Shown here: positions 1-8,901 of the stretch, in pieces
Position numbering within the stretch: the first letter of the stretch is position 1
Layout: every line of letters starts with the position of its first letter
Origin: an uncultured Oscillospiraceae bacterium
GTDB taxonomy: Bacteria; Bacillota; Clostridia; Oscillospirales; Ruminococcaceae
Direction of reading: 5' to 3'
NCBI GenBank assembly: GCA_910583935.1
Contig: CAJTZM010000001.1
Span: 138,335-202,334, forward strand
DNA length: 64,000 nt
Notes under the pieces: model-generated
What the model saw: only the letters and a program-made list of their open reading frames with translations
Databases searched by the model: none
What the model was told of the DNA's origin: nothing
Translations under genes and position numbers: made by a program

Positions 1-1
1 C

Positions 2-1570
2 GGGCTATCCGGTTTCCCCAAACCGACGGAAAGTCCTTATGACGCATTTGTGGCAGGGCACAGCAGCACATCTATTTCGGTAGCGTCGGGATTGGCTCGG
101 GCGAAAAGCTTGAAAGGCGACCCAGGCTTTGTCGTCGCAATTATTGGCGACGGCGCTTTTACAGGAGGGCTCGCCTACGAGGCTTTAAACAATGCCGGGC
201 ATTATAAAGACCGGATTATTGTGGTATTAAACGATAACGAAATGTCCATATCCAAAAATGTCGGTGCTTTTGCCCGTTATTTGGCACAGATTCGCGCGAA
301 ACCAGGCTATTATTCGACACGTAATAAGATCAAAAAGCTTTTATCATCTGTCCCGCTTGTAGGCGAACCACTGGCTCGCATGGTCTCAGACTCCAAAAGC
401 TTTATCAAGGAAATTCTTTACCACAGCAACTTATTTGAGGATTTTGGATTTGAGTATGTCGGTCCGATTGATGGACATGATCTTGAAGGACTTTGTGGCG
501 CCTTTGAGCGAGCAAAAGCTTCAAACGGACCCGTTTTGGTCCATGTAGATACGATGAAGGGAAAGGGCTATAGCTTTGCGGAAAAGAAGCCAGATACCTA
601 CCATGGCGTACCGCAGTTTGACATTCAGTTTGGAAGCTGTGAGAATCGTCCACAGGATTTCTCAACGGTTTTTGGCAAATGGATAGCGGAAGCAGCCGAA
701 AAGGATGAGAGGATTTGTGCGGTTACAGCGGCCATGAAAGATGGAATCGGTCTTGAGGAGTTTGCTGTTCGATATCCGGATAGATTTTACGATGTTGGAA
801 TTGCTGAGTCTCATGCAGCGGTGTTTTCTGCCGGGTTGGCCCAAGGTGGACTTCTTCCGGTATTTGCAGTATATTCTACTTTTTTACAACGGGCCTATGA
901 TCAGATTATGCAGGATATGGCCATTGCCAATGAGCATGTTCTGTTGGCGGTAGACCGCGCTGGCGTGGTCGGAGAGGATGGGGAAACCCATCAGGGGATT
1001 TTTGATATTGCCTTTTTATCCTCTGTTCCAGGAATTACAATTCTTTCTCCCGCAACCTATTCCGAGCTGCGCGCTTGTTTAGAACGGGCGATGTACCATT
1101 GTACGGGACCGGTTGCGGTTCGATATCCTAAAGGCAGGGAAAAGCAATTCCCCGCAGGATTACATGGTAATGAACGATATCAGCTTACAGAAGATGGAGA
1201 AATTCTGTTAATTTCTTATGGAAGGCTTGCGGCAAACTGTTGCCAAGCGGCGGAGCTCTTGCGCCAGAAGGGAATTTCTGCTGGTGTGCTAAAATTGACG
1301 CAGCTGCTCCCTTATTGCGAAGAGTTAATTCCTTTGATGTTGGAGAAGAAAAAGATTTTTTGGGTGGAAGAGACGGTAGAACAAGGGTCAATTGCTCAAA
1401 TGACAGGGAATTTTCTTTTGCAGCATGGATACCGAGGGGATTTCTTTTATAGAACAGCTCCAAATGCTTTTTTACCGCAGGCCTCGGTAGATGAGATATT
1501 TGAAGAATTGGGCTGGACGCCTGATGCAATTTCTGATTGGGTAGAAAAGTCCTGCAGGGGGAACGAATGA
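2..1570 (+). CDS. dxs: 1-deoxy-D-xylulose-5-phosphate synthase, 5'-truncated by the window edge
   Basis: Condenses pyruvate and glyceraldehyde 3-phosphate to DXP, the first step of the MEP isoprenoid pathway, using thiamine diphosphate. The frame is open from base 2, so the gene starts left of the window. About 522 residues are visible out of the roughly 620 usual for the family. The first visible residues, GLSGFPKPTESPYDAF and GHSSTS, are the conserved DXS segment before the cofactor site, followed by the ThDP motif GDGAFTGG with ALNNAG. The transketolase pyrimidine domain and C-terminal domain follow (EDGETHQGIFD, then RYPKG). The stop overlaps the start of tlyA by four bases (ATGA), making dxs the visible head of a rightward operon. 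ispD, ispF and ispH lie elsewhere in this window. Confidence 0.97.
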   Translation, partial: GLSGFPKPTESPYDAFVAGHSSTSISVASGLARAKSLKGDPGFVVAIIGDGAFTGGLAYEALNNAGHYKDRIIVVLNDNEMSISKNVGAFARYLAQIRAKPGYYSTRNKIKKLLSSVPLVGEPLARMVSDSKSFIKEILYHSNLFEDFGFEYVGPIDGHDLEGLCGAFERAKASNGPVLVHVDTMKGKGYSFAEKKPDTYHGVPQFDIQFGSCENRPQDFSTVFGKWIAEAAEKDERICAVTAAMKDGIGLEEFAVRYPDRFYDVGIAESHAAVFSAGLAQGGLLPVFAVYSTFLQRAYDQIMQDMAIANEHVLLAVDRAGVVGEDGETHQGIFDIAFLSSVPGITILSPATYSELRACLERAMYHCTGPVAVRYPKGREKQFPAGLHGNERYQLTEDGEILLISYGRLAANCCQAAELLRQKGISAGVLKLTQLLPYCEELIPLMLEKKKIFWVEETVEQGSIAQMTGNFLLQHGYRGDFFYRTAPNAFLPQASVDEIFEELGWTPDAISDWVEKSCRGNE

Positions 1571-2376
1571 AAACGCGTTTAGACTTAAAGCTGGTGCAAT
1601 CTGGATTGATTTCAGGTCGGGACAAAGCAAAAGCAGTGATTATGGCAGGAAGCGTCTATGTAAATGGTCAAAAAGCAGACAAAGCGGGAATAGAGGTAAG
1701 CGACCAGGATGAGATTGAAATCAGAGGAGAAAAACTGCGGTATGTTTCTCGAGGTGGATTGAAGCTGGAAAAGGCTTTTGAGCAGTTCCCAATTTCCGTT
1801 CGAGATGCTGTTTGTATGGATATTGGTGCCTCTACCGGCGGCTTTAGCGATTGTATGCTGCAAAATAGTGCAAAAAAGGTCTATGCTATTGATGTAGGTT
1901 ACGGTCAGCTAGCGTGGAAATTACGAACGGATGAAAGAGTGATCAATTTAGAACGGACAAATTTTCGCTATATCACAAAAGAGCAGATAAAAGATCCGAT
2001 TGATTTTGCAAGCGTAGATGTATCTTTTATTTCATTGACGCTCATTCTGCCTGCCGCATATCCTTTGTTAACAGAAAATGGCGAAATGGTCTGCTTGATT
2101 AAGCCGCAGTTTGAGGCAGGGAAAGGGTTAATTGGGAAAAAAGGTGTGGTAAAAGATCCGCAGGTCCATGAGGATGTCATTGTAAAGGTTATAAACTTTG
2201 CGGTTGAGTCCGGATTTTCCGTATGCGGTCTCACGTTCTCTCCGGTAAAAGGGCCGGAAGGGAATATTGAATATCTCCTTTATATCAAAAAGCAAAGTCA
2301 GGCGCAATCTTTTGTGGATGGGGAGTGTATTTGTTTAACTGTGAAATCCTCCCATGAATCTCTGGATCAGCCTTAA
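1567..2376 (+). CDS. tlyA: TlyA family rRNA 2'-O-methyltransferase (hemolysin A-like)
   Basis: Predicted 269-residue SAM-dependent ribose methyltransferase; family members modify 16S and/or 23S rRNA. Residues 1-60 form an S4 RNA-binding domain (RLDLKLVQSGLISGRDKA...VYVNG), followed by an FtsJ/RrmJ-like fold. SAM-binding motif I is DIGASTGGF (85-93). The K-D-K-E catalytic tetrad is visible as K66 in RGGLKLEKA, D151 in VDVSFISL, K179 in LIKPQFEAGK and the Glu in GPEGNIEYL. I chose the ATG at 1567 because the S4 domain begins there and AGGGGG sits about seven bases upstream; a longer in-frame start would run into dxs. The dxs-tlyA-argR-recN order is conserved in Firmicutes. Confidence 0.93.
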   Translation: MKTRLDLKLVQSGLISGRDKAKAVIMAGSVYVNGQKADKAGIEVSDQDEIEIRGEKLRYVSRGGLKLEKAFEQFPISVRDAVCMDIGASTGGFSDCMLQNSAKKVYAIDVGYGQLAWKLRTDERVINLERTNFRYITKEQIKDPIDFASVDVSFISLTLILPAAYPLLTENGEMVCLIKPQFEAGKGLIGKKGVVKDPQVHEDVIVKVINFAVESGFSVCGLTFSPVKGPEGNIEYLLYIKKQSQAQSFVDGECICLTVKSSHESLDQP

Positions 2377-2389
2377 AGAGGAGACTTTT

Positions 2390-3241
2390 ATGAAAGCGTA
2401 TATTGTCCCCAATTTAGAAAAGGTAAATTCACGGGCCTGTACGATTGCAGCTATCCGTGTTATGGAAAGCTGCGGAATTACCGCTGTGATGCCTGAGGCG
2501 ATGGAAAAGGAATTTTCGTCGCAAAAAATCCTTTTTCAATCGAAAGAGCAGGGTCTGAAGAAAAGTGATTTCATCGTTGCAATTGGCGGAGACGGTACGA
2601 TTTTACATGTGGCTCGAGATGCGGTTTCCCATGACCTTCCTGTTTTGGGGATTAATGCAGGGCGGGTTGGTTTTCTTGCCACAATGGAGATGGAAGAAAC
2701 AAATCTTATTCAAAAAATTGCTGCAGGCAATTATAAAATTGAAGAACGAATGCTGATTGAAGCAGATGTTGGAAAGGAGCAATACTGGGCTATCAATGAA
2801 ATTGTTTTGACGCGCGGAGAATATTCTCATATTGTGGATATTGATATTTTCTGCGATGGCAAGCCCCTTTATACCATTCGAGGAGACGGCGTTATCCTTT
2901 CTACGCCTACCGGGTCAACCGCATATGCCATGAGTGCTGGGGGACCAGTTGTAGATCCGGCTATTCCTTCTATTGGACTTTCTCCAATCTGTCCCTACTC
3001 CCTTTTTTCCCGAACGATCCTTTTTTCTCCAGAAAGGCATATAACTTTACAGGTTTCATCCGCCGATCCGAATGGTGATTTGCTTTTATCGGCAGATGGA
3101 AATTTGGGCATAAAGGTGCCAATCAAACAGGAAATTTTGATTAAACGTTCCAACAAAGTTTTTCGGTTAATCCGCTTTGAAGGGAAGGGATTTTACGAAG
3201 TTTTGAACCAGAAAGTCATGTGGGGAGGGAGTCATAAATGA
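2390..3241 (+). CDS. nadK: NAD kinase
   Basis: Phosphorylates NAD to NADP in the cytoplasm; predicted 283 residues. The family hallmarks are present: GGDGT at 66-70, which carries the catalytic Asp, GINAGRVGFLA just after it, and the substrate-loop block TPTGSTAYAMSAGGP with PVVDP. The C-terminal half is the usual beta-sandwich. The start at 2390 is preceded by AAAGAGGAG at good spacing and gives the normal N-terminus (MKAYIVPN); an upstream in-frame start at 2354 would overlap tlyA and has no such site. The stop overlaps argR by four bases, so these genes are translationally coupled. nadK beside tlyA and argR is a common clostridial arrangement. Confidence 0.95.
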   Translation: MKAYIVPNLEKVNSRACTIAAIRVMESCGITAVMPEAMEKEFSSQKILFQSKEQGLKKSDFIVAIGGDGTILHVARDAVSHDLPVLGINAGRVGFLATMEMEETNLIQKIAAGNYKIEERMLIEADVGKEQYWAINEIVLTRGEYSHIVDIDIFCDGKPLYTIRGDGVILSTPTGSTAYAMSAGGPVVDPAIPSIGLSPICPYSLFSRTILFSPERHITLQVSSADPNGDLLLSADGNLGIKVPIKQEILIKRSNKVFRLIRFEGKGFYEVLNQKVMWGGSHK

Positions 3242-3687
3242 AGTCGAAACGCCATCAGAAAATTTTGGAATTGATCCAGATGAACGCAGTTGATACGCAG
3301 GAGGAGCTTCTTCGCTTGCTTAGAGAGAGTGGGTATGAGGTGACACAGGCGACTGTGTCTCGGGATATAAAGGAATTACGTTTGATTAAAACTGCCGCAA
3401 GTGATGGTAAATACCGGTACAGCACAGCTGTTCATAAGCCACAGCCAGATCTATCGTCACAGTTTTATGCTTTTTTTAATAAATCTGTTTATGGTGTAGA
3501 TTATTGTAAAAATTTCGTCGTTGTCAAATGTCATACAGGAATGGCAAATGCCGTTTGTGAAATGTTGGATACAATGAATATAGATGGGATTGTCGGAACT
3601 CTTTCTGGAGATAATACATTTTTTGTAATGATGCGCGAGGATCAATTGGCGCAAAAATTGGCAGAAGAATTAAGCAAGTATCTGTAG
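3238..3687 (+). CDS. argR: Arginine repressor ArgR/AhrC
   Basis: Arginine-responsive transcriptional regulator, 149 residues, a normal length. The N-terminal winged helix-turn-helix (about 1-70) contains QATVSRDIKELRLIK, the recognition-helix signature of the family. The C-terminal hexamerisation and arginine-binding domain (about 80-149) contains GTLSGDNTFFVMM, matching the family's GT[IL]xGDDT ligand motif. Translation is coupled to nadK (ATGA overlap), and recN follows after 13 bases. It represses arginine biosynthesis and activates catabolism in relatives. No arginine genes are in this window, so its targets are not visible here. Confidence 0.95.
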   Translation: MKSKRHQKILELIQMNAVDTQEELLRLLRESGYEVTQATVSRDIKELRLIKTAASDGKYRYSTAVHKPQPDLSSQFYAFFNKSVYGVDYCKNFVVVKCHTGMANAVCEMLDTMNIDGIVGTLSGDNTFFVMMREDQLAQKLAEELSKYL

Positions 3688-3700
3688 GGCAGGTGAAATT

Positions 3701-5371
3701 ATGCTTTCTCGGCTTTATATCCAAAATATTGCGGTTATTGAAAAGGTTGAGGTTCCTTTTGAAAAAGGTTTAAATATCTTTACAGGCGAGACAGGTGCTG
3801 GTAAGTCAATTGTCATTGATGCGATCAATGCCGTTCTCGGAAATCGTACGTCTCGCGATCTTGTACGTAGCGGAGCCTCGAAAGCATTGGTAACCGCCCT
3901 ATTTGAGCGAATCGGGATACAAACGAAGGAGAAGCTTCAATCATTGGGGTTTGAACCGGAAGAGGATGATACGCTTCTGCTGTCCAGAGAAATTTCTGCA
4001 GACGGTAAAACGCTTTGCAAAATTGGAGGACGGCCTGCTACTGTGTCCATTTTACGCGAAATTGCGCAAAGTCTCATCAGCATTCATGGGCAGCACGAAA
4101 ATCAATCGCTTTCTTTGCCGGAACAGCATCTTATCTATATTGACCGATTTGGAAAAACAGAAGAGCTGTTCAGCAAGTATCGGCTGCAATATATGCGTTA
4201 TACTCAATTGCAGCAAAAGCTCCGTCAGCTTCAGACTGACGAGAGAGAAAAGGTACAAAAGGTTGATTTGTTATCATACCAAATTCAGGAAATTGAGGCT
4301 GCACGTCTTCAGCCGGGAGAAGAGGAAGATCTGCAAACAGTAAAAAAGAAAATGCAAAACAGCGCGAGGATTTTGGATGCGTTGCATATAGCTTATGCTC
4401 TGCTGCAAGGGACAGAGGAAAGCGACGGCGTTCTCTCTATGCTGGATCAGCTATGCGGACAAATGGACGAACTGGAAAATTTTTATCCGCAGATTCAATC
4501 TGAGCAGGTTTTGGATGTACGATATGAATTAGAAGAAGTTGGAGAAATATTACGGGATGCGTTATCGGATATTGAGATGGATCCGACAGAGCTGGAGCGG
4601 ATTGAAGACCGATTAGATCTGATTCATCAATTTAAAAGAAAGTATGGAGGTTCAATCGAGGAAATCCTGTCTTTTGCTGAGCAGGCCCAAGCACAGTTGG
4701 ATGCAATCAATCATACCGAGGAAATGCAGGAGCGTTTGGAAAAGGAAAGTCTCCAAACTGAAAAGAAATTGTTAGAGTTTGCGGACCAATTAAGCAAAAG
4801 GCGGAGGTCTGCCGCTGTACAGCTGCAAAAACTGGTCTGTGATGAGCTGACATTTTTAGATATGCCTGCAGTCCGTTTTATGGTACATATGGAGACTGGA
4901 CGTCCAGACGAAACAGGTATTGACCGGATGGAGTTTTATATTTCTACCAATCCTGGGGAGCCACCTAAGCCTCTTGGAAAAATTGCATCCGGCGGTGAGC
5001 TTTCCCGAATTATGTTAAGCCTAAAAAATGTGATCGCGGAAGGTGATCAGATTGGCACTTTAATTTTTGATGAGGTTGACACAGGGGTAAGCGGCCGAGC
5101 CGCGCAGAAAATTGGGCGCAAGCTCAAGCAGGCATCTGAGAATAGGCAAATTATTTGCGTAACCCATCTAGCGCAGGTGGCGGCTTTTGCAGACGCGCAT
5201 CTATTGATCGAAAAAAATGTACAGAATGAGAGGACCTTTACAACGGTCCATACGCTGCAGCAGCAGGAACGAGTTCGAGAGCTTGCGCGCATTATGGGCG
5301 GAGAAAATATGACTTCGACTGTTTTGGCCAGCGCACAGGAACTGATTTCGCAGTCAGAGGGGGACAGCTGA
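3701..5371 (+). CDS. recN: DNA repair protein RecN
   Basis: SMC-like ATPase acting early in double-strand-break repair; 556 residues, as expected. The Walker A motif GETGAGKS lies at 29-36, followed by a long Glu/Gln/Lys-rich coiled coil (about 155-370). The ABC signature SGGELSRIMLSLK and Walker B TLIFDEVDTGVSG are near the C-terminus, with a D-loop and a conserved His in VTHLAQVAAFAD. The start has GGCAGGTG upstream. argR-recN adjacency is classical in Firmicutes, where spoIVB often follows; here a threonine/serine exporter gene follows instead, overlapping by one base (TGATG). Confidence 0.97.
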   Translation: MLSRLYIQNIAVIEKVEVPFEKGLNIFTGETGAGKSIVIDAINAVLGNRTSRDLVRSGASKALVTALFERIGIQTKEKLQSLGFEPEEDDTLLLSREISADGKTLCKIGGRPATVSILREIAQSLISIHGQHENQSLSLPEQHLIYIDRFGKTEELFSKYRLQYMRYTQLQQKLRQLQTDEREKVQKVDLLSYQIQEIEAARLQPGEEEDLQTVKKKMQNSARILDALHIAYALLQGTEESDGVLSMLDQLCGQMDELENFYPQIQSEQVLDVRYELEEVGEILRDALSDIEMDPTELERIEDRLDLIHQFKRKYGGSIEEILSFAEQAQAQLDAINHTEEMQERLEKESLQTEKKLLEFADQLSKRRRSAAVQLQKLVCDELTFLDMPAVRFMVHMETGRPDETGIDRMEFYISTNPGEPPKPLGKIASGGELSRIMLSLKNVIAEGDQIGTLIFDEVDTGVSGRAAQKIGRKLKQASENRQIICVTHLAQVAAFADAHLLIEKNVQNERTFTTVHTLQQQERVRELARIMGGENMTSTVLASAQELISQSEGDS

Positions 5372-6606
5372 TGGAAGACGAAAAATTGCTTCAGCTTGTG
5401 ACAGATGTTGGATTTCATATGTTGTCCTATGGGGGAGAGATTTATCGGGTAGAGGAAACCGTTAAGCGGATTTGCGCAGCCTATGGGGCGGATAGCGCCG
5501 ATATCTTTGCCATACCGAGCACGATCATTGTTTCGATTACTCATCAAAACAAAACCTGCAGTAAAACGCGTCGGCTTTCAACAAAGGGGACCGATTTAGA
5601 TAAGGTCGACCATCTGAATGATCTTTCTCGCCGCTTATGCCGGGAAAAACCCGATTATGCTGAAGCAAAGCAGATGCTTTCACAGGTCAATGCCGGAGAG
5701 GAATACCCTCTGTGGGTGCTTTGTTGTGCCCATGGAGGCGCCGCGCTAATTTTTGCTTTGTTTTTTGGCGGGAATTGGAAGGATGGACTGTGGGCACTTC
5801 CAATCGGCGTTGTCATTAAACTGACCTCCTATTGGCTTGGAAAATGCGGCGCGAATAGTTTTTTTATTACAGTGATCTGCGGAGCCCTATCTGCCTTGCT
5901 GGCAGGATTTGGCGCACAGCTTCGTTTTATTGATCAGATCAGTCATGTGCTGATGGGCGCGATTATGAACCTTGTACCGGGACTTATGCTGACCAACGCC
6001 ATGCGAGATATTATGGCGGGGGATTTTATCGCTGGATTAATGCGTATAGCTGAAGCAGTGTTGATTGGTGCAGGTATTGCAGTGGGTGTTATGATTCCTC
6101 TAACACTTTTTCAGCCTTTATTGGGAAAAAGCAGTGTCCGAGGGGATTTTTTAACCTGTCTATATGCAGCGGCAGGGGTTATAGCCTTTGGCATTGTTTT
6201 TAATATCAGGAGCAAAAAATTGCTGTTCTCTGCTCTGGGCGGTACAATGAGCTGGTTTGCCTATCTTTTAACCTGTAATTATTTTTCGTCGGATATATTC
6301 GGCTATTTTTTTGCAGCGGTTGTAATGTCTGTTTATGCAGAGGTATTTTCTAGGATTCACAAAATGCCAGTGACGATCTATCTGGTAGCGGGTTTAATTC
6401 CGTTGGTACCTGGCAGCGGAATCTATAGAACGATGGAATATTGCGTTATGGGGGAGAATCAGCTGTTTTGGCAAACAGGACTTTATACGCTTGAAATTTC
6501 CGCTGTCATCGGATTTGCGATGATTTGTGTCTCGTCGATTGTTCGAATTTTATTTACAATCCAAAGCAGAGGAGCTGGATTCGCTAAGGAAGGAGAGAAA
6601 AGATGA
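5371..6606 (+). CDS. Threonine/serine exporter family membrane protein (ThrE-like)
   Basis: 411-residue polytopic membrane protein. The first 130 residues are soluble and match the ThrE/DUF1212 N-terminal region (GFHMLSYGGEIYRVEETV...IPSTIIVSI). The rest holds about nine to ten hydrophobic helices, in two groups that correspond to the YjjP-like half and the YjjB/DUF3815-like half, here joined in one chain. VPGLMLTNAMRD and GLIPLVPGSGIYR are repeated glycine/proline-containing helices typical of the family. ThrE members export threonine and serine or related small molecules; the actual substrate here is inferred only. It overlaps recN by one base and the following acetyltransferase remnant by four, so it is probably cotranscribed with the dxs operon. 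Confidence 0.85.
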   Translation: MEDEKLLQLVTDVGFHMLSYGGEIYRVEETVKRICAAYGADSADIFAIPSTIIVSITHQNKTCSKTRRLSTKGTDLDKVDHLNDLSRRLCREKPDYAEAKQMLSQVNAGEEYPLWVLCCAHGGAALIFALFFGGNWKDGLWALPIGVVIKLTSYWLGKCGANSFFITVICGALSALLAGFGAQLRFIDQISHVLMGAIMNLVPGLMLTNAMRDIMAGDFIAGLMRIAEAVLIGAGIAVGVMIPLTLFQPLLGKSSVRGDFLTCLYAAAGVIAFGIVFNIRSKKLLFSALGGTMSWFAYLLTCNYFSSDIFGYFFAAVVMSVYAEVFSRIHKMPVTIYLVAGLIPLVPGSGIYRTMEYCVMGENQLFWQTGLYTLEISAVIGFAMICVSSIVRILFTIQSRGAGFAKEGEKR

Positions 6607-7114
6607 CCTGTAAAATAAGAAAATGGAAGTTGGAAGATGCAAAGGATCTGGCGGCCGCTCTTTCAAACACAAAAATTCTGGATAATCTTCGAGATGGATT
6701 GCCATATCCTTATACCGAACAAGATGGAATAGAGTATATTTCCGAAATGCTTTTTGCAGATAAAAATGAAAGTTTTGCTTTTGCGATTACGGTCGATAAG
6801 AAGGTCATTGGCAGTATCGGAGCTTTTCGGCAGAAAAATATACACAGACAGACCGCAGAATTGGGATATTTATTGCAGAAGACTATTGGGGTAAGGGGAT
6901 TATGACAGAGGCTGTGAAACAAATTTGCCGATTTGTTTTTGACCATAGCGATATTATCCGTATTTATGCCGAACCGTTTGCATACAATATGGCATCTTGC
7001 CGAGTGCTTGAAAAGGCAGGATTTCAATATGAGGGTACGTTAAGAAACAATGCCGTAAAAAATGGAAAAATTGTAGATATGAAGATGTTTGCTTTATTAA
7101 AAAGAGATATTTAA
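6603..7114 (+). pseudogene. GNAT-family N-acetyltransferase broken by a one-base frameshift
   Basis: The sequence encodes a RimJ/RimL-type GNAT acetyltransferase in two frames. Frame one runs from the ATG at 6603 (overlapping the exporter stop by four bases) through SIGAFRQKNIHRQTAELGY and stops at 6903. The second frame, open from about 6872, gives IAEDYWGKGIMTEAVK, the acetyl-CoA-binding motif A, then EPFAYNMASCRVLEKAGF and the normal C-terminus. The two halves join perfectly if one base, probably a T, is restored in the TATTTATTG tract at about 6867-6875. The intact protein would be about 170 residues, a normal GNAT length. Either this is a recent inactivation or a sequencing error; both flanking halves look otherwise undecayed. 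Confidence 0.85.
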
Positions 7115-7213
7115 GCTGGATTATAAAATTTGGACGGAGTGATGTTTGTCAGAATACTAACTCATTGCCAACAGTGGGTAAGACAAAAGATCAAGGAAAG
7201 TTCTTTTTGAGGC

Positions 7214-7241
7214 TTGACAAAAAATGAAAATTTATTATAAT
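7214..7241 (+). promoter_or_regulatory. Sigma-A promoter of the tyrS T-box transcript
   Basis: TTGACA (7214-7219), a 16-base spacer and TATAAT (7236-7241): a full-consensus promoter. Transcription should begin near 7248, leaving about 300 bases of leader before tyrS. The 99 bases between the acetyltransferase remnant and this promoter hold nothing I recognise. Confidence 0.88.
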
Positions 7242-7248
7242 AAAATTC

Positions 7249-7534
7249 AATAAGAATAAAAACGGTGAAGAGAAGAAGTAGCAATTCTGATTTTGGGCAA
7301 AGAGAGCCTTTGGTTGGTGGAAAAAGGACTCAGATCGTTTTGCGAATACATCTTGGAGTTACCTTTCTGAATGGAGGAATCTTTAGTAGGAAGGGGCGGG
7401 TTCTCCCGTTATAGAGAGAGGATATCGGTTTGTTTTGCCTGTATCCAGTAAGGCTACAGAAATGTGGTGAACGAGGTGGTACCGCGTAGATTTACGCCCT
7501 CTTATTCCTATGTAGGGAATAAGAGGGCTTTTTT
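7249..7534 (+). ncRNA. T-box riboswitch (tyrosine specifier) upstream of tyrS
   Basis: The leader senses uncharged tRNA and controls read-through into tyrS. Stem I carries an AGAAGAAGTAG segment near its base, typical of the S-turn region. The specifier triplet TAC (tyrosine) lies at 7347-7349 in GAATACATC. The T-box proper, GGTGGTACCGCG, is at 7475-7486, with TGGT (7477-7480) able to pair with the 3'-ACCA end of tRNA-Tyr. A strong intrinsic terminator follows at 7496-7534. Established model: charged tRNA allows the terminator to form, while uncharged tRNA-Tyr stabilises the antiterminator. The specifier matches the downstream gene, which supports both calls. Confidence 0.93.
7496..7534 (+). 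terminator. Regulated intrinsic terminator of the tyrS T-box
   Basis: GCCCTCTTATTCC pairs with GGGAATAAGAGGGC, followed by six T residues. The 5' arm overlaps the sequence that would pair with the T-box in the antiterminator form. The tyrS Shine-Dalgarno (AAAGGAGG) lies just downstream. Confidence 0.93.
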
Positions 7535-7555
7535 AATTAAAGGAGGACTTATAAT

Positions 7556-8779
7556 ATGACACTTTTTGAAGAATTTAAGCGCCGTGGCTTGATTGCGCAA
7601 TGCACGGATGAAGAAAAGGTAAGAGAACTTTTAGAAAAGGAGAAAGTGACTTTTTATATCGGGTTTGATGCTACAGCGGATAGCCTGCATATTGGTCATT
7701 TTTTGCAGCTAATCGTCATAAAACACATGCAAATGGCAGGACATATGCCGATTCTGCTTTTAGGTACTGGTACCACAATGGTGGGAGATCCAACCGGAAA
7801 AACTGACATGCGTAAAATGATGACAGTAGAGGAAATCAATTATAATGCAGATCAATTTTTGAAACAAATGGGAAAATATGTGGATATCGCACCGGGAAAG
7901 GCGATTGTTGCTCGTAACGGTGATTGGCTGATGAATTTAAAATACATTGAATTGCTGCGAGATGTAGGGGCTCATTTTTCGGTTAATAGGATGCTAACTG
8001 CTGATAGTGTCAAAACCCGTCTGGAACGGGGCTGCACTTTTTTAGAGTTTAACTACATGATTATGCAAAGCTATGACTTTCTCCAGCTATTTCGGGAATA
8101 TAACTGTAAAATAGAACTGGGCGGCAATGACCAATGGTCAAACATTTTGGGCGGAGTTGATCTTGTTCGTCGGATCGAGCATCAAGATGTATATGGTCTG
8201 ACCTTTACACTTTTAACTACCAAAGAAGGAAAAAAGATGGGTAAGACTGAAAATGGCGCCGTTTGGCTGGATCCGCAGAAAACGACACCCTATGAGTTTT
8301 TCCAGTATTGGCGTAATGTAGACGACGCGGATGTAATCAACTGCCTAAAGCTTTTGACGTTTATTCCTATTGAAGAAATTGAGGCTATGGAGAACTGGCA
8401 AGGTAATGAGCTTAACAAAGCAAAAGAAATTTTAGCCTACGATTTGACAAAAATGGTTCATAGCCAGGAAGAAGCGGATAAAGCCCTTGCTGCAGCAAGA
8501 GCTTTGTTTTCCGGTGGTACAGACAACAGCAATATGCCGACTACACAGCTTCCCTCCGATCTGTTCCAGGAAGGCACAATAGGCATTTTGGATCTGCTGA
8601 TTGCCGCTGGTCTGGCCCCGTCCAAAGCGGAGGGACGCCGTTTGGTTCAGCAAGGCGGAATTTCTGTCAATGAGCAGAAGGTCAGCGATCCGATGGCGCG
8701 CATTTCTGCAGATTTGTTCGATAAGGGAGAAGTGATTGTGAAAAAGGGGAAAAAAGTGTTCCATAAAGTTATTCGCTAA
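7556..8779 (+). CDS. tyrS: Tyrosyl-tRNA synthetase
   Basis: Charges tRNA-Tyr in the cytoplasm; 407 residues. Class I signatures are clear: HIGH at 45-48 and the KMSKS equivalent KMGKT at 227-231. The tyrosine and ATP pocket includes GFDATADSLHIGH and GGNDQWSNILGG. An S4 RNA-binding domain closes the C-terminus (SKAEGRRLVQQGGISVNEQKV). A strong AAAGGAGG site precedes the ATG. The gene is alone between its T-box leader and a terminator, so it is a monocistronic unit controlled by tRNA-Tyr charging. Confidence 0.98.
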   Translation: MTLFEEFKRRGLIAQCTDEEKVRELLEKEKVTFYIGFDATADSLHIGHFLQLIVIKHMQMAGHMPILLLGTGTTMVGDPTGKTDMRKMMTVEEINYNADQFLKQMGKYVDIAPGKAIVARNGDWLMNLKYIELLRDVGAHFSVNRMLTADSVKTRLERGCTFLEFNYMIMQSYDFLQLFREYNCKIELGGNDQWSNILGGVDLVRRIEHQDVYGLTFTLLTTKEGKKMGKTENGAVWLDPQKTTPYEFFQYWRNVDDADVINCLKLLTFIPIEEIEAMENWQGNELNKAKEILAYDLTKMVHSQEEADKALAAARALFSGGTDNSNMPTTQLPSDLFQEGTIGILDLLIAAGLAPSKAEGRRLVQQGGISVNEQKVSDPMARISADLFDKGEVIVKKGKKVFHKVIR

Positions 8780-8795
8780 ATGGAAATTTGTCAAA

Positions 8796-8830
8796 ACAGG
8801 GGGGGATTGCAAAAATCCTCCCTGTTTTTC
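8796..8830 (+). terminator. Intrinsic terminator of tyrS
   Basis: AACAGGGGGGATT pairs with ATCCTCCCTGTT with minor mismatch, followed by TTTTTCGT. It lies 17 bases after the tyrS stop codon. Confidence 0.85.
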
Positions 8831-8852
8831 GTCTTTCTACGATAAACGAAAA

Positions 8853-8884
8853 TAGGGGCAGGCAACTTTCGGTGCCTGCCCCTA
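8853..8884 (-). terminator. Intrinsic terminator of the leftward gene at 8902-9423
   Basis: Perfect 12-base arms, TAGGGGCAGGCA and TGCCTGCCCCTA, around an eight-base loop. Read leftward, the stem is followed by TTTTCG, and it sits 17 bases past the stop of the minus-strand gene. Confidence 0.8.
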
Positions 8885-8901
8885 AAGAGTCAATAATTTG
8901 A

